From positions 270,105-334,104 of the forward strand of contig QKYT01000053.1 in assembly GCA_003550305.1 (NCBI GenBank): a stretch of DNA of 64,000 bases, in the 5' to 3' direction. Shown here piece by piece: positions 24,701 to 36,013 of this stretch. Each line of letters opens with the position of its first letter. Within the stretch, counting starts at the first letter, position 1. The position numbers and the translations under genes are program-made. The notes below the pieces were generated by a model. It saw nothing but the letters and a program-made list of their open reading frames with translations, did not search any database and was not told the DNA's origin. Origin of the DNA: Glomus cerebriforme (lineage: Eukaryota; Glomeromycota; Glomeromycetes; Glomerales; Glomeraceae).

Positions 24701-25101
24701 TTTGCCCTCGAAGAAACTTATTAGGATCAAAAAATAAACGTAAGGTCGACGTTTACATAGAAGAACACCATGAATCTGATAGAGGCTCGAAGAAAATTCC
24801 TCTTGAAACAAATAAAGAGGCAAATACTTATGTTTGCCCGACAAGACGAAGACCTGCATTAGCAGCTCAAGTTACTGATATTCAAACAGTGTCGCAAACT
24901 AACATCGTCTGGGAAAGCCAAATACCTAAATTAGAAGCTCAAACATTGGCACCGACGATTAACTTACCTAGAACTGATCATGAAGATAAACAACAAAATC
25001 AAGAAGGGCGCACGAAGAAATGCCATCGCGATAGAAGAGGCAAATCAAAATGCGTTACGGTCGATATTAATCGTGTTCCTACATGTTTGTGTTCTTCATA
25101 A
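21731..25101 (+). CDS. GRF zinc finger + SMARCAL1-type SNF2 helicase
   Basis: Two exons, 21731-22004 and 22079-25101, join in frame (phase 1, GT..AG) to 1098 residues. Residues about 10-50 form a zf-GRF-like finger (CACGKPVRLCC then RYWGCPERSCEHFEWVD), which in other proteins binds single-stranded DNA. Residues about 140-230 resemble the HARP/annealing-helicase lead-in (RGYHHILLEYWKSLRGASYD). The SNF2 motor follows: motif I LLGDDMGLGKTIQALAIAEY (about 254), motif II IADESHYLKD (DESH as in SMARCAL1/ZRANB3), motif III LSGTPAESRPAELF, motif IV YIVFGHHKDVI, and motif VI QGENRAHRIGR (about 609). The remaining about 430 residues are Asp/Asn-rich and look disordered; they contain a duplicated motif IFD-x-MADNL-x-WDFD. 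By family, a fork-remodelling or annealing helicase. Base composition is clearly less AT-rich than its neighbours. The closest named relatives are SMARCAL1 and ZRANB3; TTF2 also joins GRF to SNF2 but has a different motor. Confidence 0.88.
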
Positions 25102-25344
25102 AACTATGATTATATTTTACTTCGATAATTGATTAATTTATTTCTTTAATTTAGTGATTTTTAAGGTCCAAAGTTTATAAAGTGTAACAATTGATTTGGT
25201 TATCATAATGTTTAATTGGTAGTTTAATATATAAATTTATAATTTGTCGTAATTCTAAAATCTGTTTTCCAATTAAGTTAAGTATAACTTATTAAATAAT
25301 TGATAAATTTTGAATTATGTATATATGCTATTATGTTTTCAAAT
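25102..25344. other. 3' flank of the GRF-SNF2 gene
   Basis: AT-rich, no coding signal. The sequence leads into a poly-T run at about 25350-25361 that marks one end of the repeat described next. Confidence 0.35.
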
Positions 25345-25566
25345 TTTTATTTTTTTTTTCGCAGGTTGCCCAATAAGGGGACGTCTAAATCCGGGCGTGA
25401 GTGCGTGACACACTATATAATTTGTCACCCGTGTCATACCCTCTGATTTTCGATATGAAAATCCTATTAAGTTCTTAATGTTGTAATGCCGGCCAAAAAT
25501 TACAGGATCGAACCCGGCTTTAGTAACCCCCAATAAGGCAATAAATAGTGTTGGTTTTTTACACAT
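25345..25566 (-). repeat. Candidate short retroposon with tRNA-like B box
   Basis: A roughly 220 bp block that is much less AT-rich than its surroundings. Read on the minus strand it contains GGGTTCGATCC (about 25505-25515), a good match to the RNA polymerase III B box. It contains CTTATTGGG twice, about 150 bp apart, and ends in GCG followed by an A-rich tail (poly-T on the + strand at 25350-25361). That is the layout of a SINE. The A box is poor and too close to the B box for a true tRNA, and no target duplication is evident. An open frame of 75 codons spans the same block by chance or otherwise. Confidence 0.4.
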
Positions 25567-25751
25567 ACCTTAAATGGTATGCATTAATGCATTATAAATA
25601 TAGAGTATATGCTGGATGATTAATTATTATTCCCGGTTTTATTAATAATCAAAAAAATGATGATCAATCTGTATTTGTAATGTAAATTTGATTATTCAAA
25701 AGTTATATAAAAAAGCATTGATTTTCTTTTTTATAATATTTTTTATTAAAA

Positions 25752-26812
25752 ATGTCTACTGCTAGATTGCCATGTTATTATATTTCTCATGGAGGTAAGT
25801 ATTAATTTGGCTCTTGTAGTTTGATTATATTAATTCATAATATCAATTCAATTTGATCACATTACTTTTAAGGTCCAACAATTTTGATTGAGGAAGAGGA
25901 TAAGGCTCATCAATGGATTAAACGATGGGGAAAATCAATTATCGAAGAAATTAAGCCAAAAGCTATAGTTGTTATTTCTGCTCACTGGGAGACAACCAAC
26001 ATCATCAAAGTAACGAACTTTCCAGATAAAACACCAATTATCCATGATTATTATGGATTCCCAAAGATACTCTATCAACAAACATATGACGGCAAAGGTT
26101 CTCCGGAGGTAGCAAAGAAAATTGTAAATTTATTAACTCAGGTATATCTATTCAAATTATAAAATTATTTAGTGAATCGTCATTATTTAACGGTTTGTTT
26201 TCGTTTAGGCTGGATTCGAGGCGGAATTGGATGATAAGAGAGGATTCGATCATGGATGTTGGATACCAATGAAAATAGCAATTCCAGAACCCGGAGATTT
26301 GCCTATTGTACAAATATCTCTTACTCGCAAAGCATCCTATGAACATCACATTAAAGTTGGTCAAGCGTTGGCTTCTCTTAGGTAAGACTGAAAGTGACTA
26401 ATTATTTTTATTTAACTTTATTAATTTTTTTTTTTTTTAAAGAGACGAAGTTCTTATTGTTGGTTCGGGATCATTGGTTCATAACTTAAAAGAAACATTT
26501 TCTGTACTTAACAAAGAATCAAATACAATTGAAGATGATTATGTAGCTCCATACGTGGAACCATTTGACACTGATATCGAAGAATTTTGTACCAAATTCA
26601 CTGGAAAAGAACGTGATCAAAAATTAATTGATCTAATTAGTCATCCTTTATTAAGACAAGCTCATCCAACAGACGATCATCTAGTCCCTTTACATATTGC
26701 AGCAGGTGCTGCTGGTGATGATCAAGGATCTAAATTGTACACAGGATATTTTGCTGCTTTAAGTATGAGTGCCATTGGTTTTGGTAACCAACCAACTAAA
26801 CCTATATATTAA
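25752..26812 (+). CDS. LigB/DODA-family extradiol dioxygenase
   Basis: Class III extradiol ring-cleavage dioxygenase of the DODA type (4,5-DOPA dioxygenase-like); the true substrate is unknown. Four exons: 25752-25794, 25873-26141, 26209-26381, 26443-26812, giving 284 residues. Metal and active-site motifs of the family are in order: YYISHGGP (residues about 9-16, first His), VVISAHWET, IIHDYYGFP, FDHGCWIPMKI (His), VGSGSLVHNL (His), and the C-terminal HLVPLHIAAGAAG. No signal peptide or membrane segment, so probably cytosolic. Plant and fungal relatives act on DOPA or catechol-like substrates; some bacterial ones are broader. No neighbouring pigment gene supports a betalain-like role. All splice phases are consistent. 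Confidence 0.9.
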
Positions 26813-27848
26813 TTAATACATAGTAATTTATAAAAAGTTGAATGGCCTTATTATATGTAAATTTACAAAGAGAAAGGTTTTTCTATGTTAAAAGAGCTAT
26901 TATTCAGAAAATTTTTGAAAAAAAATAAAAATTTGATTTTACATTACATTATTTTAAATTATAAAATTTTTAGTATAAATTATGATTTTTCGACCGTCAA
27001 AATGATATACTGTATAATTCTGCTTGTCTCTTTAATCTTCCTATTTCATAAAGAAACATATGAATTGTAGTTATTGGAGGAGGGTAAAACACAAAGGGAT
27101 GAAAGGATATTATTTATTCATGTACTAAAAATACCCAAAATATGTCACTTTAATATAGACTTTGCGAACTTTAATTTCTTGAAATTTAGTATTTTAATAC
27201 AGTGCAAAAAGTATCAACTTCGTGGGTCAAGTCATACGCCCTTTCCCCTTAGGTTACACCCACCGATTATACATGTTACCCTAGTATTAGTCAGATGACT
27301 GTCAGATGGCATAATATGTCGTAATGCCGTAATGCCATAATGTCGTAATGTAGTATAATTATTACAGTGTACTGTAAATCGGCATTATGGCATTATGGCA
27401 TTACGACAATTCGACAATGGTAATTAATTTCGACATTACGGCGGCGCCGTAATAATTCGGCATTGCCTAAACCTAATTCGCCCCCATGTATACCCACCAA
27501 TTCACTGGAAACTTTACATGATATAAAGATATCGTTGATAGATATATAGTTTAAAGTACAAGTAGAATGAAAAATAATTAAAATGGAATAATGTTGCGAT
27601 CATTAAAATAATATAGACAATGTGGGATTTAAAAATAATAAGTGCAAAATGAAAAATATTTTTGTTGAAGTAATATGAGGATTAATATTTATAAAAGTTT
27701 TATCTAATGATTATGGGAAACTAAGCAATGTAGGAAATATAATCTACCCAAGATGCTGAATTCCTTTGAATATAATTAATAAATAAAAATATAATTAAAA
27801 CATAAAATGATTTAAATATTGTCAAAACATAATTTCTAAATTGCCAAT
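26813..27848. other. Intergenic region DODA / RasGAP
   Basis: 1,036 bp between two convergent genes. Mostly AT-rich, with a less AT-rich insert at about 27,200-27,500 that holds the hairpin described separately. No gene supported. Confidence 0.5.
27318..27407. repeat. Inverted repeat with 25-bp arms (possible MITE fragment)
   Basis: Arms at 27318-27342 and 27383-27407 are reverse complements with one mismatch in 25. They are separated by 40 bp that include the small hairpin TACAGT-GT-ACTGTA. The arms themselves are built from a short ATGCCRTA unit repeated two to three times. Related short pieces (GGCATTACG, CGACATTACGG, GGCATTGCC) continue to about 27467. No target duplication could be fixed. 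Confidence 0.65.
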
Positions 27849-30800
27849 TTATGCCTTTCTTTTAGAAAATGTCTTGTTCAACAATTGTAACAGCTTGGAA
27901 ACATTAAGTTGAACATATTCAAGATCAAGAGATAGTATGTTATCTTGTTGCTAAATATAATAAATAAGGGTTAATATTTTATCAAAGATTTAAGTAATTA
28001 TAAGCATAAAGCCCATATACCTTTTCTAGAAGATCGTCTAATTTAAGATCCATCTCTAAAATTGGAGCATCACGTCCCTTATAATGCAAAGCAATAATGA
28101 ATGTTCCAGGAACAGGTGAAGTTAGATTGAAAAAAATATTCTGTCGCCTAATTAAGATAAAAATTGGGGGTTATGAATATATGAAACAGAGAAAATAAAA
28201 AAACTTTCTCTAAAATTATAACACACCTATTCTCAGGCACACTTGTTTCAACTATGATCCCATCTTTTTCTAAATTGGCATGTGTAAATTTGTACGGACC
28301 CAAAACCTTTATTTTTTGACTTTTTTCTTTACCGCCTAATTTTACTACACTCGCACCAGGTCCTCCTATGGCATCCTTTGAAGTCTGTTGTCTAACATTC
28401 AGTAAATATGCTTTATAACTATCTAATTGACTTCTTAAATAATTGTTATGGTCACAGATTGTTTTATAAACTGATTCAAGAGATTTTATTTCTTCGTTAA
28501 CCTTTTCTCGAAGGTTACCAAGGTGAACTAATTCCTGTGAAACTTCTTCGGTCATAAGTTTATATCCATCTCTTCGATTAATTACATGAGCTTCCTCTAG
28601 CTCTCGAAGCATTTCTTTAACTTTAATTCCTTTGCGAACAAGAGTGGCATCTTTTGCAGTTGCTGCCGCTTCAGCTATTGTAGTTAAATCAATTTTCTGC
28701 CTATTAGCAATTCGTGGCATAGATCGAATGATTTGCACAAAAATCGATTTTGTTTCCATATATAAAATGTCATTTTGTGTCACACTATTGTCAGACATAA
28801 GTGCTGTGGCGATATCTAAAGTTGAAAATTACGTAAATAAGTAAGTATATTATTGTCATACATCGCAAATAGCCAAAGGGCCTATTATAAACCTTGTATA
28901 GGAGTCTCCCAACGACTAAATAATGGAAGCTCGACAGTTTTATTTTCTTTTCTAGGGACTTGAGCTGGAGCTAATCCAATTTCTTCCAAAATTATGCGTA
29001 AATGACTCTTATCTGATGGCGCCTATATAAGAGGTTCAAATAAAGACACTCTTAAAAAGAATATAACATCTAATAGATAAAATATTACAAATTTCAAGAT
29101 TATATACCAAACCATCTAAATGTTGTGACAACAATGCATGTGTGTTGTATATTTCATTTAACGTTATTTGTAGCATTAAGTCTTTTTTTGAAAGAGCAAC
29201 ATATTGATCCATCTAAAAAAAAATTACACAATATAAAATCAATATCTTTAACTATTTAAAATTTATCATTGTTTCTAAACATACCTCTAAACTCTCATAA
29301 AAATCACCCACTTCACATAATTCCATCAAAAATTTATTTATCCTCTGTTTATTATTTTCAATAAAAGGATTCAACATAATCATAAATTCTTCCTTTGAAT
29401 AAGTAGGCTTATTTGCTAAATTTTGTATCATTTTAGCAATCTATCAATAAAAAACAAGAAAATCATAAATAAAATGTACTTAAAAATACATCATTTAATA
29501 AAAAATCGTAAAATACCATGGTCAATGTTCTTATTGGATATGTGCCTGGTACTCCTTCCACTAACATATATGCTTGTGGTGTGACAATGGCCGGATTGAC
29601 AAATCTCAAGAAGAAAAATCCACCAATTAATGTACATATCATAAACTCTGATGCGTCAGGATATTTTCGCTACATCATGATAAAAATGAATAAATACATA
29701 TATTTTGGGTTAATTTTTAAAAATGAAAACTTACCTTCGTTAACGACTTAATTTGTTTACAAATCCATCGAATACCATAAGGCACATGGTCGATAGATTG
29801 TATTATAGTTGTGATGAAAGAGTTCGCGATGTCTATCAACATCTTTATGCGAGGTGTTATAATAACTTGAACATTGGTATTAGCCGCGGCAACATCAGGA
29901 GTTACAGCACGTGAAAGTTCGGGTGGTAATGAACCGTTATTATCCTCCTCAATTTTTTTCACCATTTGTTCATATACTTTTAGTGGATTAATTTCCAAAT
30001 TTAAGTCTTTATGTTCTATTAGATCATTTATTCGTTCTGAAAGCACAGTTTTTAGATAACCCTGCCCAGGACCTCTACGCGTATACGTTGTCATCATACG
30101 CGATACAGGTGTATTTGCTCGAAGCAGAGAATTGAAGTCGTTTGTGGTTTCAAATTGTGCTGATAGAACAGACTAAATGAAAAGAACAATTCAGTAAAAA
30201 AAACTATAATAATATAGTTTTCATTATGTGAATTTAATAACTTACTTGAAACATCGTTAACAATAAATGTTCTTCTCTGCTTTCATATTGATTTCCATAC
30301 AGTGTAAACATTACAGTTTGCAGCAGAGTATCAATCTCTGTCAGACTTACTAAACGACATAAATTTGCAATATGTCGCGGTTCTGTTTGAAGGAGGAAAA
30401 AAAGGTTTCCATATTGATTCATTTTACGATGATCCGGAAAGGCGAAAACTTGTTGATCCGACTCTTCGAAATGACTTTCTACTTCTTGTTTCTATATTAA
30501 AGAATGAAAAAGAAATTGATTTTTGTTTTAAAAAAAAATTATATATATATATATATAAATTATTAAATTAAACTACCTCATCTAATGCCATTCTGTTTGC
30601 AATTAATAAGGCAATTCGTGAATCCAAATAGCGAACATCTCGTTCCAGAACGAAATTTTTTTTGGATTGTGCTGAAATTCGACCTTTTAAATCTCGTAAT
30701 CGTTTTTGTGCTAAAATAAGTTAAAAAATTTTGCATAAGAATTGCAATTTGTATTGCATTTTTCGCGTAATTAAATAAATTTCCATCACATTTCCTATAT

Positions 30801-31109
30801 AAAACACGTAATAATGTTCTAAATAAATTATAATTTCGTGATAAATTGACGAATATTCGATTCTCCACAAAAGGTAATCGCATCACGCGTAGAATGCTCA
30901 TAATTTGAAGTCAATATGGTACCTCTCGCTAAATCATCTTCAACTTCTATATCCTGTTCAGCAGCCATAGAGTATAGTGCCGTTACAGAATATCTCGTGC
31001 TGGAACGACCAGTAAAAGTTCCCGATGTATCTCTTCGCGGAGCATTTCGTGGACGTGAACTTGGTGAGATGGGAATCCCAAAACTTGCTAAAACACTCTG
31101 ACGTTCCAT
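27849..31109 (-). CDS. RasGAP of the Gap1/Sar1/IQGAP-like group
   Basis: Ras GTPase-activating protein without a calponin-homology domain, like S. pombe Gap1. Starts at ATG 31109 ([20 protein letters not shown], Ser/Pro/Arg-rich). The GAP domain shows [20 protein letters not shown] with the Arg-finger position kept, and [22 protein letters not shown] helices. It also shows [20 protein letters not shown], the FLR-x-x-x-PA signature that catalytically active RasGAPs keep and IQGAPs have lost. After a linker comes a RasGAP_C region ([20 protein letters not shown], a coiled coil, and [15 protein letters not shown], about 28,250-28,600). The end is [14 protein letters not shown]. About nine exons. 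The border after exon 1 (about 30,690-30,870) is not resolved; the next exon clearly begins at about 30,711 ([19 protein letters not shown]). Confidence 0.87.
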
Positions 31110-32005
31110 TTATTCGTTTTAACGCTATCTCTTATATTCGATAGGATTTTTTTTTTGAATAATTTTTAAAGTGTACTACAATGTACGTAAAATTTTCAGT
31201 GCAAGTTATTTTCGCTGGTGAAAGGTTGAAAGGTTGAGAATTGAATTTTTTTTTAACATTAATTATAGCTCTAATGATAAGAATTTCGCGGCATCCCCTT
31301 TTATAGCAATAATGTTTTAATAACGTCTCCAGAGTTTCAAAAAAGCAACAGTCGCACAGTTTTAGCTAATTGTTGGACATATACAGATTGTTTTCCGCAG
31401 TAAGGAATATTTTTCCAATACTAAGCACCCCCAAGTTAATTTCGACAACAGTATACAGTCAGTATTTCATGTTTAAAGCTAAGGAGGGTGCTTAATTTCG
31501 GGAGCTTAATGACCCAGAAATTGCCTTCTTTGTATCTTTTTTCAAGAATAAAATTATTGACTACTTTTAGGCATGATCAACAAATTATGATCACGTGAAT
31601 ATAAATTTTCTGTAAATTTGTATTTGTGGCGCAGTAAATAAACTGTTGATTTAAATTAAACACCAGATGTCCCTCACAAATAATACGAGATTTGGCTATT
31701 ATTAAATGGGTAATTAATTTTAATATATGCAGAAAATAGCAAAGCAAAAAAAAATAATAAAAGTAGGTTAGTAATCATGTTATATAAATTAAAACTTCAT
31801 TTCTTTAATTCCTTTCCATTTAGAATGAAAATTTCAAATGGTTAGTCGAAAGATTATCAATAACAAAAATAGTTATTTTTGAAACTGTAAATATATGGCG
31901 AAATGCATATCAAATCTATTGACATCTTTATGGCGTTACTTTTTAACCATTCTCCAAAAAATTTTTTGTTCTTTTTGATATCAGTCAATATATAAAACAA
32001 CTAAA
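31110..32005. other. Intergenic region RasGAP / DUF202 gene
   Basis: 896 bp between divergent genes; AT-rich with no coding signal. Contains an imperfect inverted repeat: TAAGCACCCCCAAG near 31422-31435 against a reverse-complement partner (AAGGAGGGTGCTTA) near 31482-31495, about 45 bp apart. It may be the relic of a small transposon or a hairpin in the shared promoter area. Confidence 0.45.
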
Positions 32006-32564
32006 ATGGCTTCGCAAAACCTTACTGACGACAGGCAACTTCAATCCTTGTCATTAAATGACAGTGAGCTTGTTGAAATAAGGTATGTCGTTATTAAATT
32101 GTTAAATATTGAAATGAACGAAAAAGAAAATAATAATTTTTTTTCTTCCACAACTTATAATCTTATTTAACCGATTGAAATAGAGGTGAGAATCAAAAGT
32201 TATTAAATAGTATTTGTTAAAATTTTAATGATATTCTCTCTTTGTTATAATAGCTCGACAGAGAACATTTGAGGGAGCATATTGGAGAACATGCCTGTCC
32301 TCTTTTGGATTCGCATTAATCATCCTACGAATTTTTGAGAAAGAATTTTTTAGTATTGGGCTGATTTTCGTAGCATTTGGAGGAGCAATGTTATGTATTT
32401 CAGCGTTAAGACGACGAAATAATTTGGATATTTTTGACAAAAGTAAACCGTTCGTTACGAGTGGAGGTTATGTTGTATTAACTGGTGGTATAGCTACGCT
32501 TACATATTTGGCTTTATTGATAATGATATTAAGATTAGAGGAGCCTAAAACCAAAAATGGATGA
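32006..32564 (+). CDS. DUF202-family three-helix membrane protein with a 2-nt microexon
   Basis: Small polytopic membrane protein of the DUF202 (YidH/VTC1-like) group; biochemical role unknown. Exon 1 (32006-32082) gives MASQNLTDDRQLQSLSLNDS then ELVEI. Exon 3 (32254-32564) gives RQRTFEGAYWRTCLSSFGFA, three hydrophobic segments (LIILRI region; FSIGLIFVAFGGAMLCISAL; VVLTGGIATLTYLALLIMIL) and a polar tail to TGA at 32562-32564. Joining exons 1 and 3 directly shifts the frame into a stop after five codons. A 2-nt exon AG at 32184-32185, bounded by AAATAG and GTGAG, restores ...EIRARQRTFEGAYWRT, the expected DUF202 opening. Total 129 residues. Alternatives: a sequencing error or a non-canonical intron. 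Confidence 0.75.
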
Positions 32565-33846
32565 TTACGATATGTAATTTTACATTTTCAATCATATAAC
32601 ATTATAATTTCATTTTACTTTTCAATTTTATTTAAATTTTGTTCTTTCTTCTATAAAATGTTCAGTATTACTTGAAATTTTCCCTGTCATTTCACTTCCT
32701 AATGCTTAAATTAAATCGGAAAGGCTTTTTATATTTTCTCAAAATAATTAACAACCATTAAAAATCAATCATTCCTTCATCTGATGACTTTTAAAATAGA
32801 CATGTTCAATAGTTATTTTCTTGTCTTTTGAGTATTAAATTTAATTCTTTAAATATCTTCCCAAAAAAATTCATAACTCTCTACTAGTATACATTTTATT
32901 CATTATTGTAAATTTTTCAATATCTAAATTCTTTCATTTTCATGATCTGTTAACAGTAATGTAATTGTTCTTATATTTATAAATCTTTATAGTTTATTAG
33001 TTTATTTTTTTTTCTTATTATAATTCTTAAATTACTTATTAAATCACTTAAAACTAAAATAAGATAATTAATTTAGTAAAAATATATTTTTTAAAAAAAT
33101 AAATTATATTTAATTATCCAAAGTCCAAACCTTTAAATATAATATAAATAAACATAATACTTATATACTATTTATATTATATTTTTCCAATATTAAATAT
33201 TATTTTTTTGCAAAGATTTTGGATAAAAAGTTTGGAAAGATGTTTAATTTCAACAGTTTTTTGATTTAAAATCTATTTAAAAAAATTTATTTAAAAAAAA
33301 AAATAAATTTTAGTAATATTTGGATTTTTTTAATAATTTATAACTTTTATATAATCTTTATAATATCTGAAAATTTAACTGGTTCATATTTATTAAATGC
33401 AAATTTAGCTTATCTCTTTCCAGGTATATTTACTAATTTCATTTTTTGTTTTTTATTTGTATTTTGCATTCTTTCTTCTCTAACTTCCTTTTTTTTTTTA
33501 TTATTTAGGTCAAATTTTTGTAATTTTATTTTTCATTTATTTATTTATTTTTATTTTTATTTTTTTTCTAACTTTCTTTCTTTTTTTTTTTTTTTCTTTT
33601 CTATTTAAATTAGCTCTTTATTTTTTAGGTTTCATTTTTATTTTCAGTAAGTTTTTTTTGTTCTAATCTCTTCTTTTTCTGCTCTTTAGTATTTCAGTCT
33701 TTAAATAAGTTTTCTTTTTATCTTTTTTGTTTTTTTTTTTATTTTAATTACCCTTCTTTTTTTTTTCTTTATTTACTTCTTCCTTTTTTCTTTTTTTTTA
33801 CTTATTTTTTTTATTTATTTCTTCTTTTTCTTTTTTTTATTTAATT
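32565..33846. other. AT-rich tract with long pyrimidine-rich region
   Basis: No gene. From about 33,410 to 33,845 the + strand is almost entirely T and C with little A or G (long T runs interrupted by C), unlike flanking mixed AT sequence. The stretch before it is ordinary AT-rich spacer downstream of the DUF202 gene. Confidence 0.6.
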
Positions 33847-35860
33847 TAGAGTTGTAAGAGTTACATTACATAAGTTACAATATATATAAGTTATATTGTA
33901 AGTTATATCAATCTTTTGTAATTTACATTTTATATTATAAAAATAATTGATTTAAATTTAATATACAGTATTATGTAATTTATATTTTCTAAAATATGTT
34001 TATATTTTTCAAAAAACATTTTAAAATTTTAAAACTAAAATTTGTCTTCAAATTCATCCAATTCTTTCTTCAAATCTAAATAGTATTGAAAATCTAAATC
34101 AGAAAAATCAAATTCACTACTAATTTCTTGCTTATTATTACCTTCAGCTATTTCTTTTAAAGTTTTTTTTTGCAATATTCTTTTCTCCAAAATAATTTGT
34201 TTTTTATTATGCATAATATTCACAAATTCCAAAATATAATAAACAATTTTTTCTACTCATTCTTCATTCAATCTATTTCGTAACTTTGAATAAATAAAAC
34301 CAAAAGTTGAACAATTTCTTTCATTAGCTACTAATATTGCTAGTATTGAAAGTATTTGAATAGTTACATTACTAAAAATTAGATATTTTTCTTTTATTAA
34401 ATTTCATCAATTTACAGGTTTTTGAGTTATATCTTTCCATAAGTAACTAGATGCAAAGTTATCTATTTTTTAACATACTTGGCAAATTCTATTAAAATTA
34501 TATCTTGATATTTTTCTTTTACTAATTCTATAATTTTCTTTCAATAATAGGATTAAATATATATATATTAAGCTGATTACTATAATATTGTGAATCTAAT
34601 TTATAAGCAACAATTACAGCTAGATTATATAAGAAGTTCTTCCACTGACTTGAACTAAAATTTTCAATCAGTACATCATAAATAGTATCAGATAAATTAG
34701 TATTATTTTATATATATACTTTAAGTTGTATTCAAGATATGCAATTGAAATTATTGATTTATTCTCTTTTAATTTTTTAATATAGATAGCAAATTATTCT
34801 AAAAAGTTTTGAAGTTTTTTAAGATTATCCCAAAAGATATTATTGGTAATAAGTGATTCTGTTTTATTATCAAGATTAAAATAATTTTCAGCAATAATAG
34901 ATCAAATAGCTAATTTGATACATAATAAATAGTCAAGATAAGAATATAAAGAGTCTCATTGTATTTTACAAAGTAAAACCAATGCAATTTTCTTTTTATA
35001 TTTTCTTTGTGTAAGTATTTAAGTATAGCAAGTACTACTTAATTCAATACTAAGAATATTTTTTATCCATAAATGAATTTTATGTATCCAATAGTTAAGA
35101 AAAGTTTTCTTCAGATATTTTTACTTTATATTTGATGTATTGTCCATAATAATTATATTAAATTTATTAATACTAACTTCTTTCTTACTAGTAGTCTTAA
35201 GTTCTTCTACTATATTTTCTGCAATGTGTCATTTCTCTTTAAAAGCAGTTACTTTAAAAAATATTGATTTCAATGCTGAAATCATATAATTTACAATAGA
35301 AATTTTTAAATATTTGACTATCTATCACTTATTAAACAATAAGTAAAAAATTTAGATAGTACTAAATTAACAATTAATTTTAAATATTCAAATTCCTGAT
35401 TTGAAAAAGTGAAGCATGAAGAAATTTTAAAAAAAAGTTAGAGTTATGAAATTTCAGTTTTCACATTATATTTTTCAATATGTTTTTTAAGTCATAAAGC
35501 ATTTTTAGTCCATATATCAGAACAAGTTTTACATTTATATTTTTTTTTTCATTAAAATCAGTAGTAACTTCAAACTCATACCAAAAATTTCCTTTTGCTT
35601 TAGGCATAATATCAAATAAAAAATATCAGAAAAAATAAATCAAAAGAATTTCATGTTAAGCATAATAATATTTATATGATTTAACATTACTCAAATAATC
35701 AATTTATAAAATCATGAAAATGATGCAATTCACATTTAATTTAAAAAATTAGAATTAATGTAACTTAAATTTATTTCTGAAATATTCTGATATTTTTTTT
35801 AAAACTTTCTAATGTAAGTTACAATATTACTTACATAACTTAAATTATAATTTACAGCTA
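33847..35860 (-). mobile_element. Decayed hAT-family transposon (minus strand)
   Basis: Minus-strand fragments of a hAT transposase with many stops. From 5' to 3': a BED-like zinc finger near 35,460-35,610 (FWYEFEVTTDFNEKK, then CKTCSDIWTKNA, HIEK), scattered middle fragments, and the dimerisation region near 34,240-34,360. In that region the pieces LQILSILAILVAN, FGFIHSKLRNR and VEKIVY can be read in alternating frames. The last open part is 34035-34232 (ending LKKELDEFEDKF). The given bounds are TAG/CTA motifs next to related sub-terminal GTAAGTTACAATAT stretches (about 33,850-33,910 and 35,812-35,850), typical of hAT ends; no convincing 8-bp duplication was found, so they are approximate. 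Confidence 0.7.
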
Positions 35861-36013
35861 AAATTTTTAAAATACCATAATTTTACAATTTTAATTTTAT
35901 TTATTCTTTCTTTTTATATACTTTTTTTTTCATCATTTTCTTTAGGATACTTTGGCTTGATTGTTTAATAATATAAATAATAAAAAAATAAAAAAAAATT
36001 AAAAAAATATGTA

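Noticed and set aside
22942..24859. Several 60-110 codon frames antisense to the helicase gene
   Set aside because: Shadows of the plus-strand coding sequence; no motif, no splice structure.
25505..25515. tRNA gene suggested by GGGTTCGATCC
   Set aside because: No acceptor stem, no paired T arm and a poor, wrongly spaced A box; kept only as a SINE candidate.
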